Below are positions 1 to 33,699 of a stretch of DNA of 64,000 nucleotides, in pieces. Each line of letters opens with the position of its first letter. Position 1 is the stretch's first letter. This stretch comes from Artemia franciscana (lineage: Eukaryota > Arthropoda > Branchiopoda > Anostraca > Artemiidae): positions 2,228,001 to 2,292,000 of the forward strand of contig NC_088881.1 of assembly GCF_032884065.1 (NCBI RefSeq), in the 5' to 3' direction. Position numbers and translations under genes: made by a program. The notes below the pieces were generated by a model. It was not told the origin of the DNA. It was given only the letters and a program-made list of their open reading frames with translations, and made no database searches.

Positions 1-3000
1 TTATCCTATTCAATAAAGACCTTAGGACCAACCTTACTGGGAAATTATGGGACCAACCTGGAATTATTTATAGCCAAATTATCTTGTTTACCACGCCATG
101 AAACTCGCGATTAGTCTATTCAGCAAACACGGACCAACCTTATGGGGAAATTATGGGACCAACCTGGAATTAGTTTTAGCCAAATTATCTGGTTTACCAC
201 ACTTCACAGCTGATAATTAGCCTATTCGGTAAAGACCTTTGGACCAACCTAACTGGGAAATTATGGGACCAACCTGGAATCAGTTGTAGCCAAATTATCT
301 TGTTTACCACACCACGCAACTCGCGATTAGTCTATTCAGCAAAGAGTCTTGGACCAACCTTACTGGGAAATTATGGGACCAACCTTGAATCAGTTGCAGC
401 CAAATTATCTGGTTTACCACGCCTCACAACTCGCAATTATCATATTCAATAAAGACCTTTGGACCAACCTTACTGGGAAATTAGAGACCAATCTGGAATT
501 AGTTTTAGCCAAATTATCTTGTTTACCACGCCATGCAACTCGCGATTAGTCTATTCAGCAAAGACGGACAGACCTTATGGGGAAATTATGGGACAAACCT
601 GGATATTAGTTTTAGCCAAATTATCTGGTTTACCACACCTCACAGCTGGTGATTAGCCTATTCAGTAAAGACCTTTGGACCAACTTAACTGGGAAACTAT
701 GAGACCAACCTTGAATCAGTTGCAGCCAAATTATCTGGTTTACCACGCCTCACAACTCGCAATTATCCTATTCAATAAAGACCTTTGGACCAACCTTACT
801 GGGAAATTATGGGACCAACCTGGAATCAGTTGTAGCCAAATTATCTTGTTTCCCACGTCAAGCAACTCGCGATTAGTCTATTCAGCAAAGACGGACCAAC
901 CTTATGGGGAAATTATGGGACCAACCTGGAATTAGTTTTAGCCAAATTATCTGGTTTACCACACCTCACAGCTGGTGATTAGCCTATTCAGTAAAGACCT
1001 TTGGACCAACCTAACTGGGAAACTATGAGACCAACCTTGAATCAGTTGCAGCCAAATTATCTGGTTTACCACGCCTCACAACTCGCAATTATCCTATTCA
1101 ATAAAGACCTTAGGACCAACCTTACTGGGAAATTATGGGACCAACCTGGAATTATTTATAGCCAAATTATCTTGTTTACCACGCCATGCAATTCGCGATT
1201 AGTCTATTCAGCAAAGACGGACCAACCTTATGGGGAAATTATGGGACCAACCTGGAATTAGTTTTAGCCAAATTATCTGGTTTACCACACTTCACAGCTG
1301 ATGTGAAGTGTATTCACAGTAAGTGTATTCAGTAAAGACCTTTGGACCAACCTAACTGGGAAATTATGGGACCAACCTGGAATCAATTGTAGCCAAATTA
1401 TCTTGTTTACCACACCACACAACTCGCGATTAGTCTATTCAGCAAAGACCCTTGGACCAACCTTACTGGGAAATTATGGGACCAACCTTGAATCAGTTGC
1501 AGCCAAATTATCTGGTTTACCACGCCTCACAACTCGCAATTATCCTATTCAATAAAGACCTTTGGACCAACCTTACTGGGAAATTATGAGACCAATCTGG
1601 AATTAGTTTTAGCCAAATTATCTTGTTTACCACGCCATGCAACTCGCGATTAGTCTATTCAGCAAAGACGGACAGACCTTTTGGGGAAATTATGGGATCA
1701 ACCTGGAATTAGTTTTAGCCAAATTATCTGGTTTACCACACCTCACAATTCACGATTAGCCTATTCATGACCTTTGGACCAACCTTACTGGGAAATTATG
1801 TGACCAAATTGGAATAAGTTGTAGCCAAATTATCTTGTTTGCCAAGCAACTCGCGATTAGTCTTTTCGACAAAGACCTTTGGAACAACCTTATGGGGAAA
1901 TTATGGAACAAACATGGAATCAGTTGTAGCCAAATTATTTGGTTTACCACGCCTCACAGCTGGCGATTAGCCTATTCAGTAAAGACCTTTGGACCAACCT
2001 AACTGGGAAATTATGGGACCAACCTGGAATCAATTGTAGCCAAATTATCTTGTTTACCACGCCACGCAACTCGCGATTAGTCTATTCAGCAAAGACCTTT
2101 GGACCGACCTTACTGGGAAATTATGGGGCACATCCTGGAATCAGTTGTAGCCAAATTATCTGGTTTACCACGCCTCACAACTTGCAATTAGCCTATTCAG
2201 TAAAGACCTTTGGACCAACCTTACTAGGAAATTATGGGACCAACCTGGAATCAGTTGTAGCCAAATCATCTTGTTTACCACGCCACGCAACTCGCGATTA
2301 GTCTATTCAGCAAAGACCCTTGGACCAACCTTACTGGGAAATTATGGGACCAACCTGGAATCAGTTGCAGCCAAATTATCTGGTTTACCACGCCTCACAA
2401 TTCGCAATTATCCTATTCAATAAAGACCTTTGGACCAACCTTACTGGGAAATTATGGGACCAACCTGGAATCAGTTGTAGCGAAATTATCTTGTTTCCCA
2501 CGCCATGCAACTCGCGATTAGTCTATTCAGCAAAGACGGACCAACCTTATGGGGAAATTATGGGACCAACCTGGAATTAGTTTTAGCCAAATTATCTGGT
2601 TTACCACACCTGACAGCTGGTGATTAGCCTATTCAGTAAAGACCTTTGGACCAACCTAACTGGGAAACTATGAGACCAACCTTGAATCAGTTGCAGCCAA
2701 ATTATCTGGTTTACCACGCCTCACAACTCGCAATTATCCTATTCAATAAAGACCTTAGGACCAACCTTACTGGGAAATTATGGGACCAACCTGGAATTAT
2801 TTATAGCCAAATTATCTTGTTTACCACGCCATGCAACTCGCGATTAGTCTATTCAGCAAACACGGATCAACCTTATGGGGAAATTATGGGACCAACCTGG
2901 AATTAGTTTTAGCCAAATTATCTGGTTTACCACACTTCACAGCTGATAATTAGCCTATTCGGTAAAGACCTTTGGACCAACCTAACTGGGAAATTATGGG

Positions 3001-4480
3001 ACCAACCTGGAATCAGTTGTAGCCAAATTATCTTGTTTACCACACCACGCAACTCGCGATTAGTCTATTCAGCAAAGAGTCTTGGACCAACCTTACTGGG
3101 AAATTATGGGACCAACCTTGAATCAGTTGCAGCCAAATTATCTGGTTTACCACGCCTCACAACTCGCAATTATCATATTCAATAAAGACCTTTGGACCAA
3201 CCTTACTGGGAAATTAGAGACCAATCTGGAATTAGTTTTAGCCAAATTATCTTGTTTACCACGCCATGCAACTCGCGATTAGTCTATTCAGCAAAGACGG
3301 ACAGACCTTATGGGGAAATTATGGGACAAACCTGGATATTAGTTTTAGCCAAATTATCTGGTTTACCACACCTCACAGCTGGTGATTAGCCTATTCAGTA
3401 AAGACCTTTGGACCAACTTAACTGGGAAACTATGAGACCAACCTTGAATCAGTTGCAGCCAAATTATCTGGTTTACCACGCCTCACAACTCGCAATTATC
3501 CTATTCAATAAAGACCTTTGGACCAACCTTACTGGGAAATTATGGGACCAACATGGAATCAGTTGTAGCCAAATTATCTTGTTTCCCACGTCATGCAACT
3601 CGCGATTAGTCTATTCAGCAAAGACGGACCAACCTTATGGGGAAATTATGGGACCAACCTGGAATTAGTTTTAGCCAAATTATCTGGTTTACCACACCTC
3701 ACAGCTGGTGATGAGCCTATTCAGTAAAGACCTTTGGACCAACCTAACTGGGAAACTATGAGACCAACCTTGAATCAGTTGCAGCCAAATTATCTGGTTT
3801 ACCACGCCTCACAACTCGCAATTATCCTATTCAATAAAGACCTTAGGACCAACCTTACTGGGAAATTATGGGACCAACCTGGAATTATTTATAGCCAAAT
3901 TATCTTGTTTACCACGCCATGCAATTCGCGATTAGTCTATTCAGCAAAGACGGACCAACCTTATGGGGAAATTATGGGACCAACCTGGAATTAGTTTTAG
4001 CCAAATTATCTGGTTTACCACACTTCACAGCTGATGTGAAGTGTATTCACAGTAAGTGTATTCAGTAAAGACCTTTGGACCAACCTAACTGGGAAATTAT
4101 GGGACCAACCTGGAATCAATTGTAGCCAAATTATCTTGTTTACCACACCACGCAACTCGCGATTAGTCTATTCAGCAAAGACCCTTGGACCAACCTTACT
4201 GGGAAATTATGGGACCAACCTTGAATCAGTTGCAGCCAAATTATCTGGTTTACCACGCCTCACAACTCGCAATTATCCTATTCAATAAAGACCTTTGGAC
4301 CAACCTTACTGGGAAATTATGAGACCAATCTGGAATTAGTTTTAGCCAAATTATCTTGTTTACCACGCCATGCAACTCGCGATTAGTCTATTCAACAAAG
4401 ACGGACAGACCTTTTGGGGAAATTATGGGATCAACCTGGAATTAGTTTTAGCCAAATTATCTGGTTTACCACACCTCACA
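1..4480. repeat. 2733-bp higher-order duplication inside satellite A
   Basis: The stretch 1-1747 recurs at 2734-4480 with an exact offset of 2733 bp (about 25 monomers). Translations of matching frames are identical or differ by one or two residues (349 and 3082; 1001 and 3734). An odd insertion containing GTGAAGTGTATTCACAGTAAG occurs in both copies, at about 1303 and 4036. Similarity stops at 1747/4480, after CCTCACA. The left limit is off-window. A smaller three-monomer period of 330 bp is seen at 5198 and 5528. This implies recent block duplication, probably by unequal exchange. Confidence 0.9.
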
Positions 4481-7400
4481 GCTGGTGATTAGCCTATTCA
4501 GTAAAGACCTTTGGACCAACCTAACTGGGAAACTATGAGACCAACCTTGAATCAGTTGCAGCCATATTAACTGGTTTACCACGCCTCACAACTCGCAATT
4601 ATCCTATTCAATAAAGATCTTTGGAACAACCTTACTGGGAAATTATGGGACCAACCTGATATCAGTTTTAGCCAAATTATCTGGTTCAGCAAACCTCACA
4701 GCTGGCGATTAGCCTATTCATTAAAGACCTTTGGACCAACCTAACTGGGAAACTATGAGACCAACCTGGAATCAGTTGCAGCCAAATTATCTGGTTTACC
4801 ACGCCTCACAACTCGCAATTATCCTATTCAGTAAAGATCTTTGGAACAACCTTACTGGGAATTTATGGGACCAACCTGGAATCAGTTGTAGCCAAATTAT
4901 GTTGTTTACCACGCCACGCAACTCGCGATTAGTCTATTTAGCAAAGACGGACCAACCTTATGGGGAAATTATGGGACCAACCTGGAATCAGTTGTAGCCA
5001 AATTATCTTGTTTCCCACGCCATGCAACTCGCGATTAGTCTATTCAGCAAAGACGGACCAACCTTATGGGGAATTATGGGACCAACAAGGAATCAGTTTT
5101 AGCCAAATTATCTGGTTTACCACACCTCACAGCTGGTGACTAGCCTATTCAGTAAAGACCTTTGGACCAACCTTACTGGGAAATTATAGGACCAACCTTG
5201 AATCAGCTGTAGACAAATTATCTTGTTTACCCCGCCACGCAACTCGCGATTTGTCTATTCAGCAAAGACCTTAAGACCAACCTTATGGGGGAATTTTGGG
5301 ACCAACCTGGAATCAGTTTTAGCCAAATTATCTGGTTTACCACGCCTCACACCTGGCGATTAGCCTATTCAGTAAAGACCTTTGGACCAACCTAACAGGG
5401 AAATTATGGGACCAACCTGGAATCAGTTGTAGCCAAATTATCTTGCTTACCACGCCGCGCAACTCGCAATTAGTCTATTCAGCAAAGACCTTTGGACCAA
5501 CCTTTTGGGGAAATTATGGGACCGACCTTGAATCAGCTGTAGACAAATTATCTTGTTTACCCCGCCACGCAACTAGCGATTTGTCTATTCAGCAAAGACC
5601 TTAAGACCAACCTTATGGGGGAATTTTGGGACCAACCTGGAATCAGTTTTAGCCAAATTATCTGGTTTACCACACCTCACAGCTGGCGATTAGCCTATTC
5701 AGTAAAGACCTTTGGACCAACCTAACTGGGAAATTATGGGACCAACCTGGAATCAGTTGTAGCCAAATTATCTTGCTTACCACGCCGCGCAACTCGCAAT
5801 TAGTCTATTCAGCAAAGACCTTTGGACCAACCTTTTGGGGAAATTATGGGACCAACCTGGAATCAGTTGTAGCCAAATTATCTTGCTTACCACGCCGCGC
5901 AACTCGCAATTAGTCTATTCAGCAAAGACCTTTGGACCAACCTTTTGGGGAAATTATGGAACCAACCTGGAATCAGTTTTAGCCAAACTATGTGGTTTAC
6001 CGCGCCACGCAACTCACGATTAGCCTATTCAGTAAAGATCTTTGGAACAACCTTACTGGGAAATTATGGGACCAACCTGGAATCGATTGTAGCCAAATTA
6101 TCTTGTTTACCACGCCGCGCAACTCGCGATTAGTCTATCCAATAGACCTTTGGACCAACCTTACTGGGAATTTATGGGACCAACCTGGAATCAGTTGTAG
6201 CCAAATTATGTTGTTTACCACGCCACGCAACTCGCGATTAGTCTATTTAGCAAAGACGGACCAACCTTATGGGGAATTATGGGACCAACAAGGAATCAGT
6301 TTTAGCCAAATTATCTGGTTTACCACACCTCACAGCTGGTGACTAGCCTATTCAGTAAAGACCTTTGGACCAACCTTACTGGGAAATTATTGGACCAGCC
6401 TGGAATCAGTTTTAGCCAAATTATCTTGTTTACCAGGCCTCGCAACTCGCGATTAGCCTATTCAGTAAAGACCTTTGGACCAACCTTACTGGGAAATTAT
6501 GGGACCAACCTTGAATCAGCTGTAGACAAATTATCTTTTTTACCCCGCCAAGCAACTCGCCATTTGTCTATTCAGCAAAGACCTTTGAATCAACCTTTTG
6601 GGGAAATTTTGGGACCAACCTGGAATCAGTTTTAGCCAAATTATCTGGTTTACCACATCTCACACCTGGTGATTAGCCTATTCAGTAAAGACCTTTGGAC
6701 CAACCTAACTGGGAAATTATGAGACCAACCTGGAATCAATTGTAGCCAAATTATCTTGTTTACCAGGCCTCGCAACTCGCGATTAGCCTATTCAGTAAAG
6801 ATCTTTGGATCAACCTTACTTGGAAACTATGGGACCAACCTGGAATCAGCTGTAGACAAATTATCTTGCTTACCACGCCACGCAACTCGCGATTAGTCTA
6901 TTCAGCTAAGACCTTTGGACCAACCTTATGGGGAAATTATGGGACCAACCTGGAATCAGTTGTAGCCAAATTATCTTGCTTACCAGGCCTCGCAACTCGC
7001 GATTAGCCTATTCAGTAAAGATCTTTGGATCAACCTAACTTGGAAACTATGGGACCAACCTGGAATCAGTTGTAGCCAAATTATCTTGCTTACCACGTCG
7101 CGCAACTCGCAATTAGTCTATTCAGCAAAGACCTTTGGACCAACCTTATGGGGAAATTATGGAACCAACCTGGAATCAGTTTTAGCCAAACTATGTGGTT
7201 TACCGCGCCATGCAACTCACGATTAGCCTATTCAGTAAAGATCTTTGGACCAGCCTTACTGGAAAATGATGAGACCAACCTGGAATTAGTTGTAGCCAAA
7301 TTATCTTGCTTACCAAGCCGCGCAACTCGCAATTAGTCTATTCAGCAAAGACCTTTGGACCAACCTTATGGGGAAATTATTTAACCAACCTGCAATCAGT

Positions 7401-8037
7401 TTTAGCCAAACTATGTGGTTTACCGCGCCATTCAACTCACGATTAGCCTATTCAGTAAAGATCTTTGGACCAACCTTACTGGAAAATTATGGGACCAACC
7501 TGGAATCAGTTGTAGCCAAATTATCTTGCTTACCACGCCACGCAACTCGCGATTAGTCTATTCAGCAAAGACCTTTGGACCAACCTTATGAGGAAATTTT
7601 GGGACTAACCTGGAATCAGTTTTAGCCAAATTATCTGGTTTATCACGCCTCACAACTCGCAATTAGCCTATTCAGTAAAGACCTTTGGACCAACCTTATG
7701 GGGAAATTATGGAACCAACCTGGAATCAGTTTTAGCCAAACTATGTGGTTTACCGCGCCATGCAACTCACGATTAGCCTATTCAGTAAAATCCTTTGGAC
7801 CAACCTTACTGGGAAATTATGGGACCAACCTGGAATCGATTGTAGCCAAATTATTTTGTTTACCACGCCACGCAACTCGCGATTAGTCTATTCAGCAAAG
7901 ACCTTTGGACCAATTTTATGGGGAAATTATGGAAACAACCTGGAATCGGTTGTAGCCAAATTATCTTGTTTACCACGCTACGCAACTCGCGATTAGTCTA
8001 TTCAGCAAAGATCTTTGGACCAACCTTATGGCGAAAT
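1..8037. repeat. 110-bp satellite array (satellite A), running off the left edge
   Basis: Head-to-tail copies of a unit of about 110 bp run from base 1 to about 8037, roughly 70 copies. Neighbouring copies of the phrase AGCAAAGACC fall exactly 110 bp apart (5811 and 5921). Each unit carries the phrases GGACCAACCTTACTGGGAAA, TTGTAGCCAAATTATCTTG and CAACTCGCGATTAG. Units differ mainly by variant blocks (ATTAGTTTTAGCC against AATCAGTTGTAGCC; CTTATGGGG against CTTACTGGG). The many 60-130 codon open frames are by-products: three units make 330 bp, a multiple of three, so an open frame can persist. I see no coding signal. The array probably lies in the last visible intron of SRPRB, because exon 4 ends at 8707 and no C-terminal exon appears to its left. 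Confidence 0.95.
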
Positions 8038-8706
8038 TTCAATGTAGATGTTGCAATGCTGATACTTCATAGTCAAATTTAAAATTTATAGAAGACAGAA
8101 ATCTATATACTATCCTTGTATTATGTACTTTTCAGTGTGCAAATATAATAATGCCAAAACTTCACAGTCAAATTGCAAACTTTTCAGAAAAAAAACTCCT
8201 TAAAAATAAAAACTTTACATATCCGTCTTTTTTGTGCGCAAATGTAGGAAAAAACTCAACAGCAAAAAAAGAAGAATGAAAAATGTCATTACAGCAAAAG
8301 CAGCAAAAAATCAGCTACTTCAAAACAGAAAATTTCAGACCATGTTCCCTGGAATTAAATTCCTCGAAACATTACCACAATATCTTTCATCAAGCAACGA
8401 TCCTAAGACTGATTTCACAGAGAAATTTTGTGCTTTTTTTATGAATTTCGGGGAAATTTACATTCCTCGCAACGTGATTTATCAGGTTTCTTTTAAAAGG
8501 AAAATATCTTTAAAACAACTTTATGGGGATATTCAAATTCATCGTAACGTGATTTACCACATTTTTCTTATCCAGAAAATATCTTTAGACCGATTTCACA
8601 GGAAGAACTCGAATCTTCTGTGAACAAATTTAACAATGCAGATATTTAAGAGCCAAATAGCGAACTTATCAAATAGCAAATTTATAAAAAAAACTTAAAA
8701 ACTCAC
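8038..8706. other. Satellite edge: degenerate repeats, no gene recognised
   Basis: AT-rich sequence between the satellite and SRPRB exon 4. It holds degenerate repeated phrases (CGCAACGTGATTTA and CGTAACGTGATTTA; AAAATATCTTTA twice; TTATGGGGA) that look like eroded satellite A units. A 129-codon plus-strand open frame at 8234-8623 owes its internal repetition to these units, and I do not believe it is a gene. Confidence 0.45.
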
Positions 8707-29322
<20,616 letters not shown>

Positions 29323-29566
29323 ATTAGTTTCTTAACAATGGGAAAACAAACTGAAAAAAAGTATGAGTTTAGTAAAGAAATATGGCTTAACTACTTATAT
29401 TGTGTATCATACATTCTTGCATACACAGTCGCATCAATTGAGGGGAGTAGGGGACCTGTTCCACTTCCCCTAGTTCCCCCTAGATTTCGAAAATACTTTT
29501 TGTGGTATCATCATTAAATATACCTTTTTTGTATTTTCATTGAACAAAATGGAAAAGCAATAATCA

Positions 29567-30150
29567 TTCTGTGAGAACAGGAAAACTTTAACTAAAAAAG
29601 TTGAAAAAGCATCAAATTTGCTGTTATGACAGGAAAACTTTAACTTAAAAAGTTGGAAAAGCAACGAATTTGCGATAATGACAAAAAAACATTAAATTTT
29701 GGAAAGCAACAAATTTACTGTAATGACAGGGAAACTTTAACTAAAAAAGTTGGAAAAGCAACAATCTTGCTGTAATGATAGGAAAAACTTTAACGTAAAA
29801 GTTTGAAAAGCAATAAATTTGCAGTAATGACAGGAAAACTTTAGCTTAAAGTTGAAAAAGCAACAAATTTGCTGTAATGACAGGAAAACATGAACTAAAA
29901 AGTTGGAAAAGCATAAAATTTACTGTAATGACAGGAGAACTTTAACTAAAAAAGTTGGAAAAGCAACCAATTTGCTGTAATGACAGGAAATGTTTAACTA
30001 AAAAAGTTGGAAAAGCAACAGGTTTTCTGTAATGCCAGGAAAACTTTAGCTAAAAAAGCAAGAAAAGCGTCAAATTTGCTGTAATGACAGTAAAACTTTA
30101 GCTAGAAAAGTATAAAATTTGCTGTAGTGACAGGAAAATTTGAACTAAAA
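29567..30150. repeat. 52-bp tandem repeat (satellite C), about 11 units
   Basis: Units contain GCTGTAATGACAGGAAAACT, TTAACTAAAAAAGTTGGAAA and AGCAACAAATTT with point changes and small indels. The array lies just upstream (5') of SRPRB in the intergenic DNA. Confidence 0.9.
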
Positions 30151-31315
30151 AAAGTATATGTTCAGTCAAGAAAGATAGGTTTGACAGAATGAAAAACTTG
30201 ATTCCCTATGTCTATAGGCAGTGGCAAAGGCGAAATGGAATAAAGAAGTATTTTTAAGGTGAATTTAAAAAAGGAGGAGTTAAAGAATGTAATTCAATTG
30301 AGGGTTAAAAGTTTATCACTTGGGCCAAGAAGACAATGTTCAGAGAGGACGCAGGGGAGGATACTTTTACTGTTGCCCTCTGTGTGAAGACATGAATGAG
30401 AGTATAGGTCAAATGACATGTGAGCATGAGAAATTGAGTGAAATGTGAAAGGAAATGTATAGAGACTGTAGGTTTGATGAAAGATGGCTGGCAAGTATAG
30501 TGAGTGATGGGCTTTGTAAGTGTTGAAAGGTGAGGTCATTTCTCAGGCTAGCAATAAAGCACAGATATAGCTTTTTGTAATGGTATGTTTATGCAGTATC
30601 AATTAATTGAAACTGAATTTTTCATTTTGTAGCCATTGCCTGGAGGCCTTTGGCTTTTAGAAAAATAAAAATTATGATTTTTGTGTCATACCTTCTCACA
30701 TACAAAAGGGAAAGGGGGATGTTTTTGAAGGAGAATTTTTAGCTTTGTACACCCACTCAAAACTTACAGCATTATATATGATGATTTCAAGCCTTGTAAA
30801 GTGGCTGATGAGAAGTTTCAAATTTCCTAGAGGAAAAAGCTTATTTTGTGTAAAAACAAAACAGGTGTACAATATATTTTTTTTTTACTTTTGGTAGATT
30901 TGAACGCAGTTAAACATGTTGGTAGAAAGTTTCAAACAGTGCAAGACGAATTACAAAAGAGTTATTAAACTGGTAAGAGAGGGAACCCAAAGCTGCCTCA
31001 AGAGGATAAAAATCTTTTTTATTTAGCACAGAGCAGCAAAATCATAAAAGCTATTTAAAAAAAAAAAAAACATTAAAATGATGAAAATAGTTTTTTTTTT
31101 TTTACTTCAAATTGGACCAAAGACATTGTAAGATGCAAAATGGATATATGTGTGCACATTATTTTTTATTTTGATAATCATTTTGGGGTAGTTAAATGGA
31201 AATTGGTAAATTGTTTGTTATAAGAGTAAGTTTAGTGTTTTATGCAAAAAAAAAGTAAATCTGCATGAATTTCCAAACACTCAAAAAGCAATAAATTTCC
31301 CATGATTGGTCATTT
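30151..31315. other. Intergenic DNA without recognisable genes
   Basis: AT-rich. An 81-codon minus-strand frame (30294-30539) has no recognisable domain. Several poly-A/T runs occur near 30880, 31056 and 31092. I see nothing further. Confidence 0.4.
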
Positions 31316-32589
31316 CAGGTGCTTATAGCATGGTAAATGAGTTTTTGAAATATGGTGGTTGTGAAACAACAGAAAAATTACTGAAAATAATGAATTTGAT
31401 GTATTGAAAAGGGGAAATATGTAGTGATTTTAGAAGAACTCTAATCAAAATCCTTAATAAGGAAGGTGATAAGAGTGAGTGAGGTAATTACAGAGACATT
31501 GGCATGGTTTCTTTAGTAAGCAAGTTACTTAGCATGATGACATTCATTAGATTAATAGATGCTGTAGATTAAATTTTAAGAGAAGAACACTGAGGCATTA
31601 AAAAGGGTATAGGATGCATCAACCAAAATTTCCCTCTTAAATCAATAATTAGAAAGCATAAACTATCAGTCCCTTCAGTTCTTAGTTTAATTGATCACGA
31701 ACATGCATTTGTTTCAGCTAGTAGAAAAGCTTTAATGAATAATAGGACTATGGATACTATACTATGACTTTCAATGAATGCTACACCAAGATTTTGACCT
31801 AAGTTTTCCAGATAAGTAAAAGCATGACCAGTGAAATGCACAAGAACCATATTGCTGATGTTAAGGTAGGAAGTGAGGTTAGTATTTGGTATGGTGTGGA
31901 ATCCAGGATTAAGCAGGGTTGTGTCCTACCCATACTTTGTTTGAAATATCAATTGGACTATGTCTTAAAAACCTAATAAAGGCTACAGAAAGGCAAAACC
32001 CTCCTTGACTTAAAAAATACAGAAAATATGAGAGTCCCAGAAATAAATGTTAGTAAAATGAATAAATTCTGAAAATTTTGGGGATTCAAAACACAAGAGT
32101 AGCTTCAAAATTAATGCTAAGAAGACTCAATTTCCAAAGCTATGAATAAGTTATGGTAAGAGTTGACATTAGGTATAGGCCTAAAGAAAATTGATCAAAT
32201 GGATAGACTGTATAAAATGAGTAGTACTATAAGCAAAGATCCACATGAAGAGTGTCGATTAGACCCACTTTCTATGGATACAATAAAAGAAAGGTTAAGA
32301 TGGCAAAGACCTATTTTGCAAATAAAGGATGACAGGGTGTGCTTTTTAACCCTTTATATGGAACCAAACAAACAGCAGGTCATCTCTGAATGGGGTGGGA
32401 AAAAGTCATGAGGAAGGATTAAAAGGGAATTGGAACTTCTTGAGAGGGGGTAAAGAGTAAAGCTTTCAAAAAACTGGTGTGGAGTGAGGCAGAGTGGACT
32501 GGACTGGGATAGAGAGGGAGCTTGTGCAGCTGTTTATGCCTAGGTGGCTTGGTACCACCTTATTGAATTGTTAGTAGTAGTAGTAGAAA
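31316..32589 (+). mobile_element. GTA-tailed LINE copy, RT domain to 3' end, badly decayed
   Basis: Recognisable pieces in order: SMVNEFLKYGG, LLKIMN, GNYRDIGMVSLVSKLLS, VPSVLSLIDHEHAF (the FIDYEQAF catalytic block), GLKKIDQMDRLYKMSSTISK, IKERLRWQRPILQIKDDR, and the tail ending GTTAGTAGTAGTAG at 32589. Many stops and frame changes separate them, including TAA/TGA within the RT core and shifts around 31790 and 32160. This is an old copy in the interval between SRPRB and MSRB1. Confidence 0.75.
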
Positions 32590-33246
32590 TTACTTTCTTA
32601 AGTGAAGTTATCATAAGTATTTCAGGACATTTAGGAAACACCATCCGGGCAGAAAAGGAACCATTCCAACAAAAAAAGAAATGTTTGGGGAAACAAGTAG
32701 GTTTTGACCACTTCAAAAGGTACAAGTAGGACCATTTGATTCCTTATTTTACGTCCTTTTCAAACATCTTGTTTACTGTTTCCACCTTCAATATGCTTCC
32801 ATCCCAACCCATCCCCCTTCTTGCTGATGGTGTTTGTTACTACACCAGGGCTATGGGACTGTTACATTTATGGTTTTCCTGTTGTCTGTTTCATCATTCT
32901 TGTAACAAGACAAGAATACAACTGACTCATAAAGTAATGGGTTTGTCTTTTCTAATACTCTGAACTGTTTTCAATAGCCTATTGTTTTCATATAATCTGT
33001 TTTTCATACTAAAACTGTTGTGTTTGCATTATTTTAACAAATGGGAGTGGATGGAATTGCCTCCATCTGCCATTTGCTGAAAGAAATCTGACCCCTCCCC
33101 TCTCAGACACCCTCTACCCTACTTCCCTTTCCCAGCATCTACTTGCCTTACCATCCCACCCTACAAAGTACATTCCCAATTTGACTTCTTCCCATATCAC
33201 CAGGAAACCTTTTCCCCATCCCTTGCACTTTGTTCCCAATGGGTAC
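32590..33246. other. Intergenic, no gene recognised
   Basis: Contains a pyrimidine-rich stretch (33060-33240, many CCCTACC/CTTCCC runs). No splice-bounded coding exon could be supported. Confidence 0.4.
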
Positions 33247-33562
33247 CAGAGGCGCCATTTGGGCCAAATCTTGGGGTGGGCATGGGGCATTTGACAGAAC
33301 TTGAGACTTATGAATCTAACCTACTTTCAAAGTTTACAATGATTAATAGAAAATAGCGTAATTACCCCAAGGGTCGTCAGGTAATTACGCTCTTTTGGCT
33401 AATAGGCGTGCAGTAGTTCAAATCATTTGAACAGAATGGATTATGTTGGACATAATGGATAATTATGGCCGGAAAAAGGCCTTTGTGGTAGAAGCTTGGG
33501 CCCCTTGGAAAATCTGGGCTGGGCACTTGCCCACCCCTGACCCCCCTCAAATGGCGCCTCTG
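33247..33562. mobile_element. 316-bp hAT-type MITE with 8-bp target-site duplication
   Basis: Begins CAGAGGCGCCATTTG and ends with its exact reverse complement, CAAATGGCGCCTCTG. It is flanked by ATGGGTAC on the left and ATGGGTGT on the right (6 of 8 identical, both differences transitions). Inside is a strong hairpin built on GCGTAATTACC/GGTAATTACGC near 33355-33392. No coding capacity. Confidence 0.85.
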
Positions 33563-33699
33563 ATGGGTGTCCTACCAATGTGATTCTGGTTTGAGAGTTC
33601 CTACATGGAAAATAATCCTGTAATAATTAGTCTGCCCCTAAGATTATCCACTTCATCCCACAGCCCAAAATTAAAACCCACCCCAAGTATTACTGAAAC

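Noticed and set aside
349-7996. Dozens of 60-129 codon open frames (MDQPYWEIMGPT-type) across the first 8 kb
   Set aside because: They are translations of the 110-bp satellite. The frame persists because three units equal 330 bp, and no start, splice or codon bias supports a gene.
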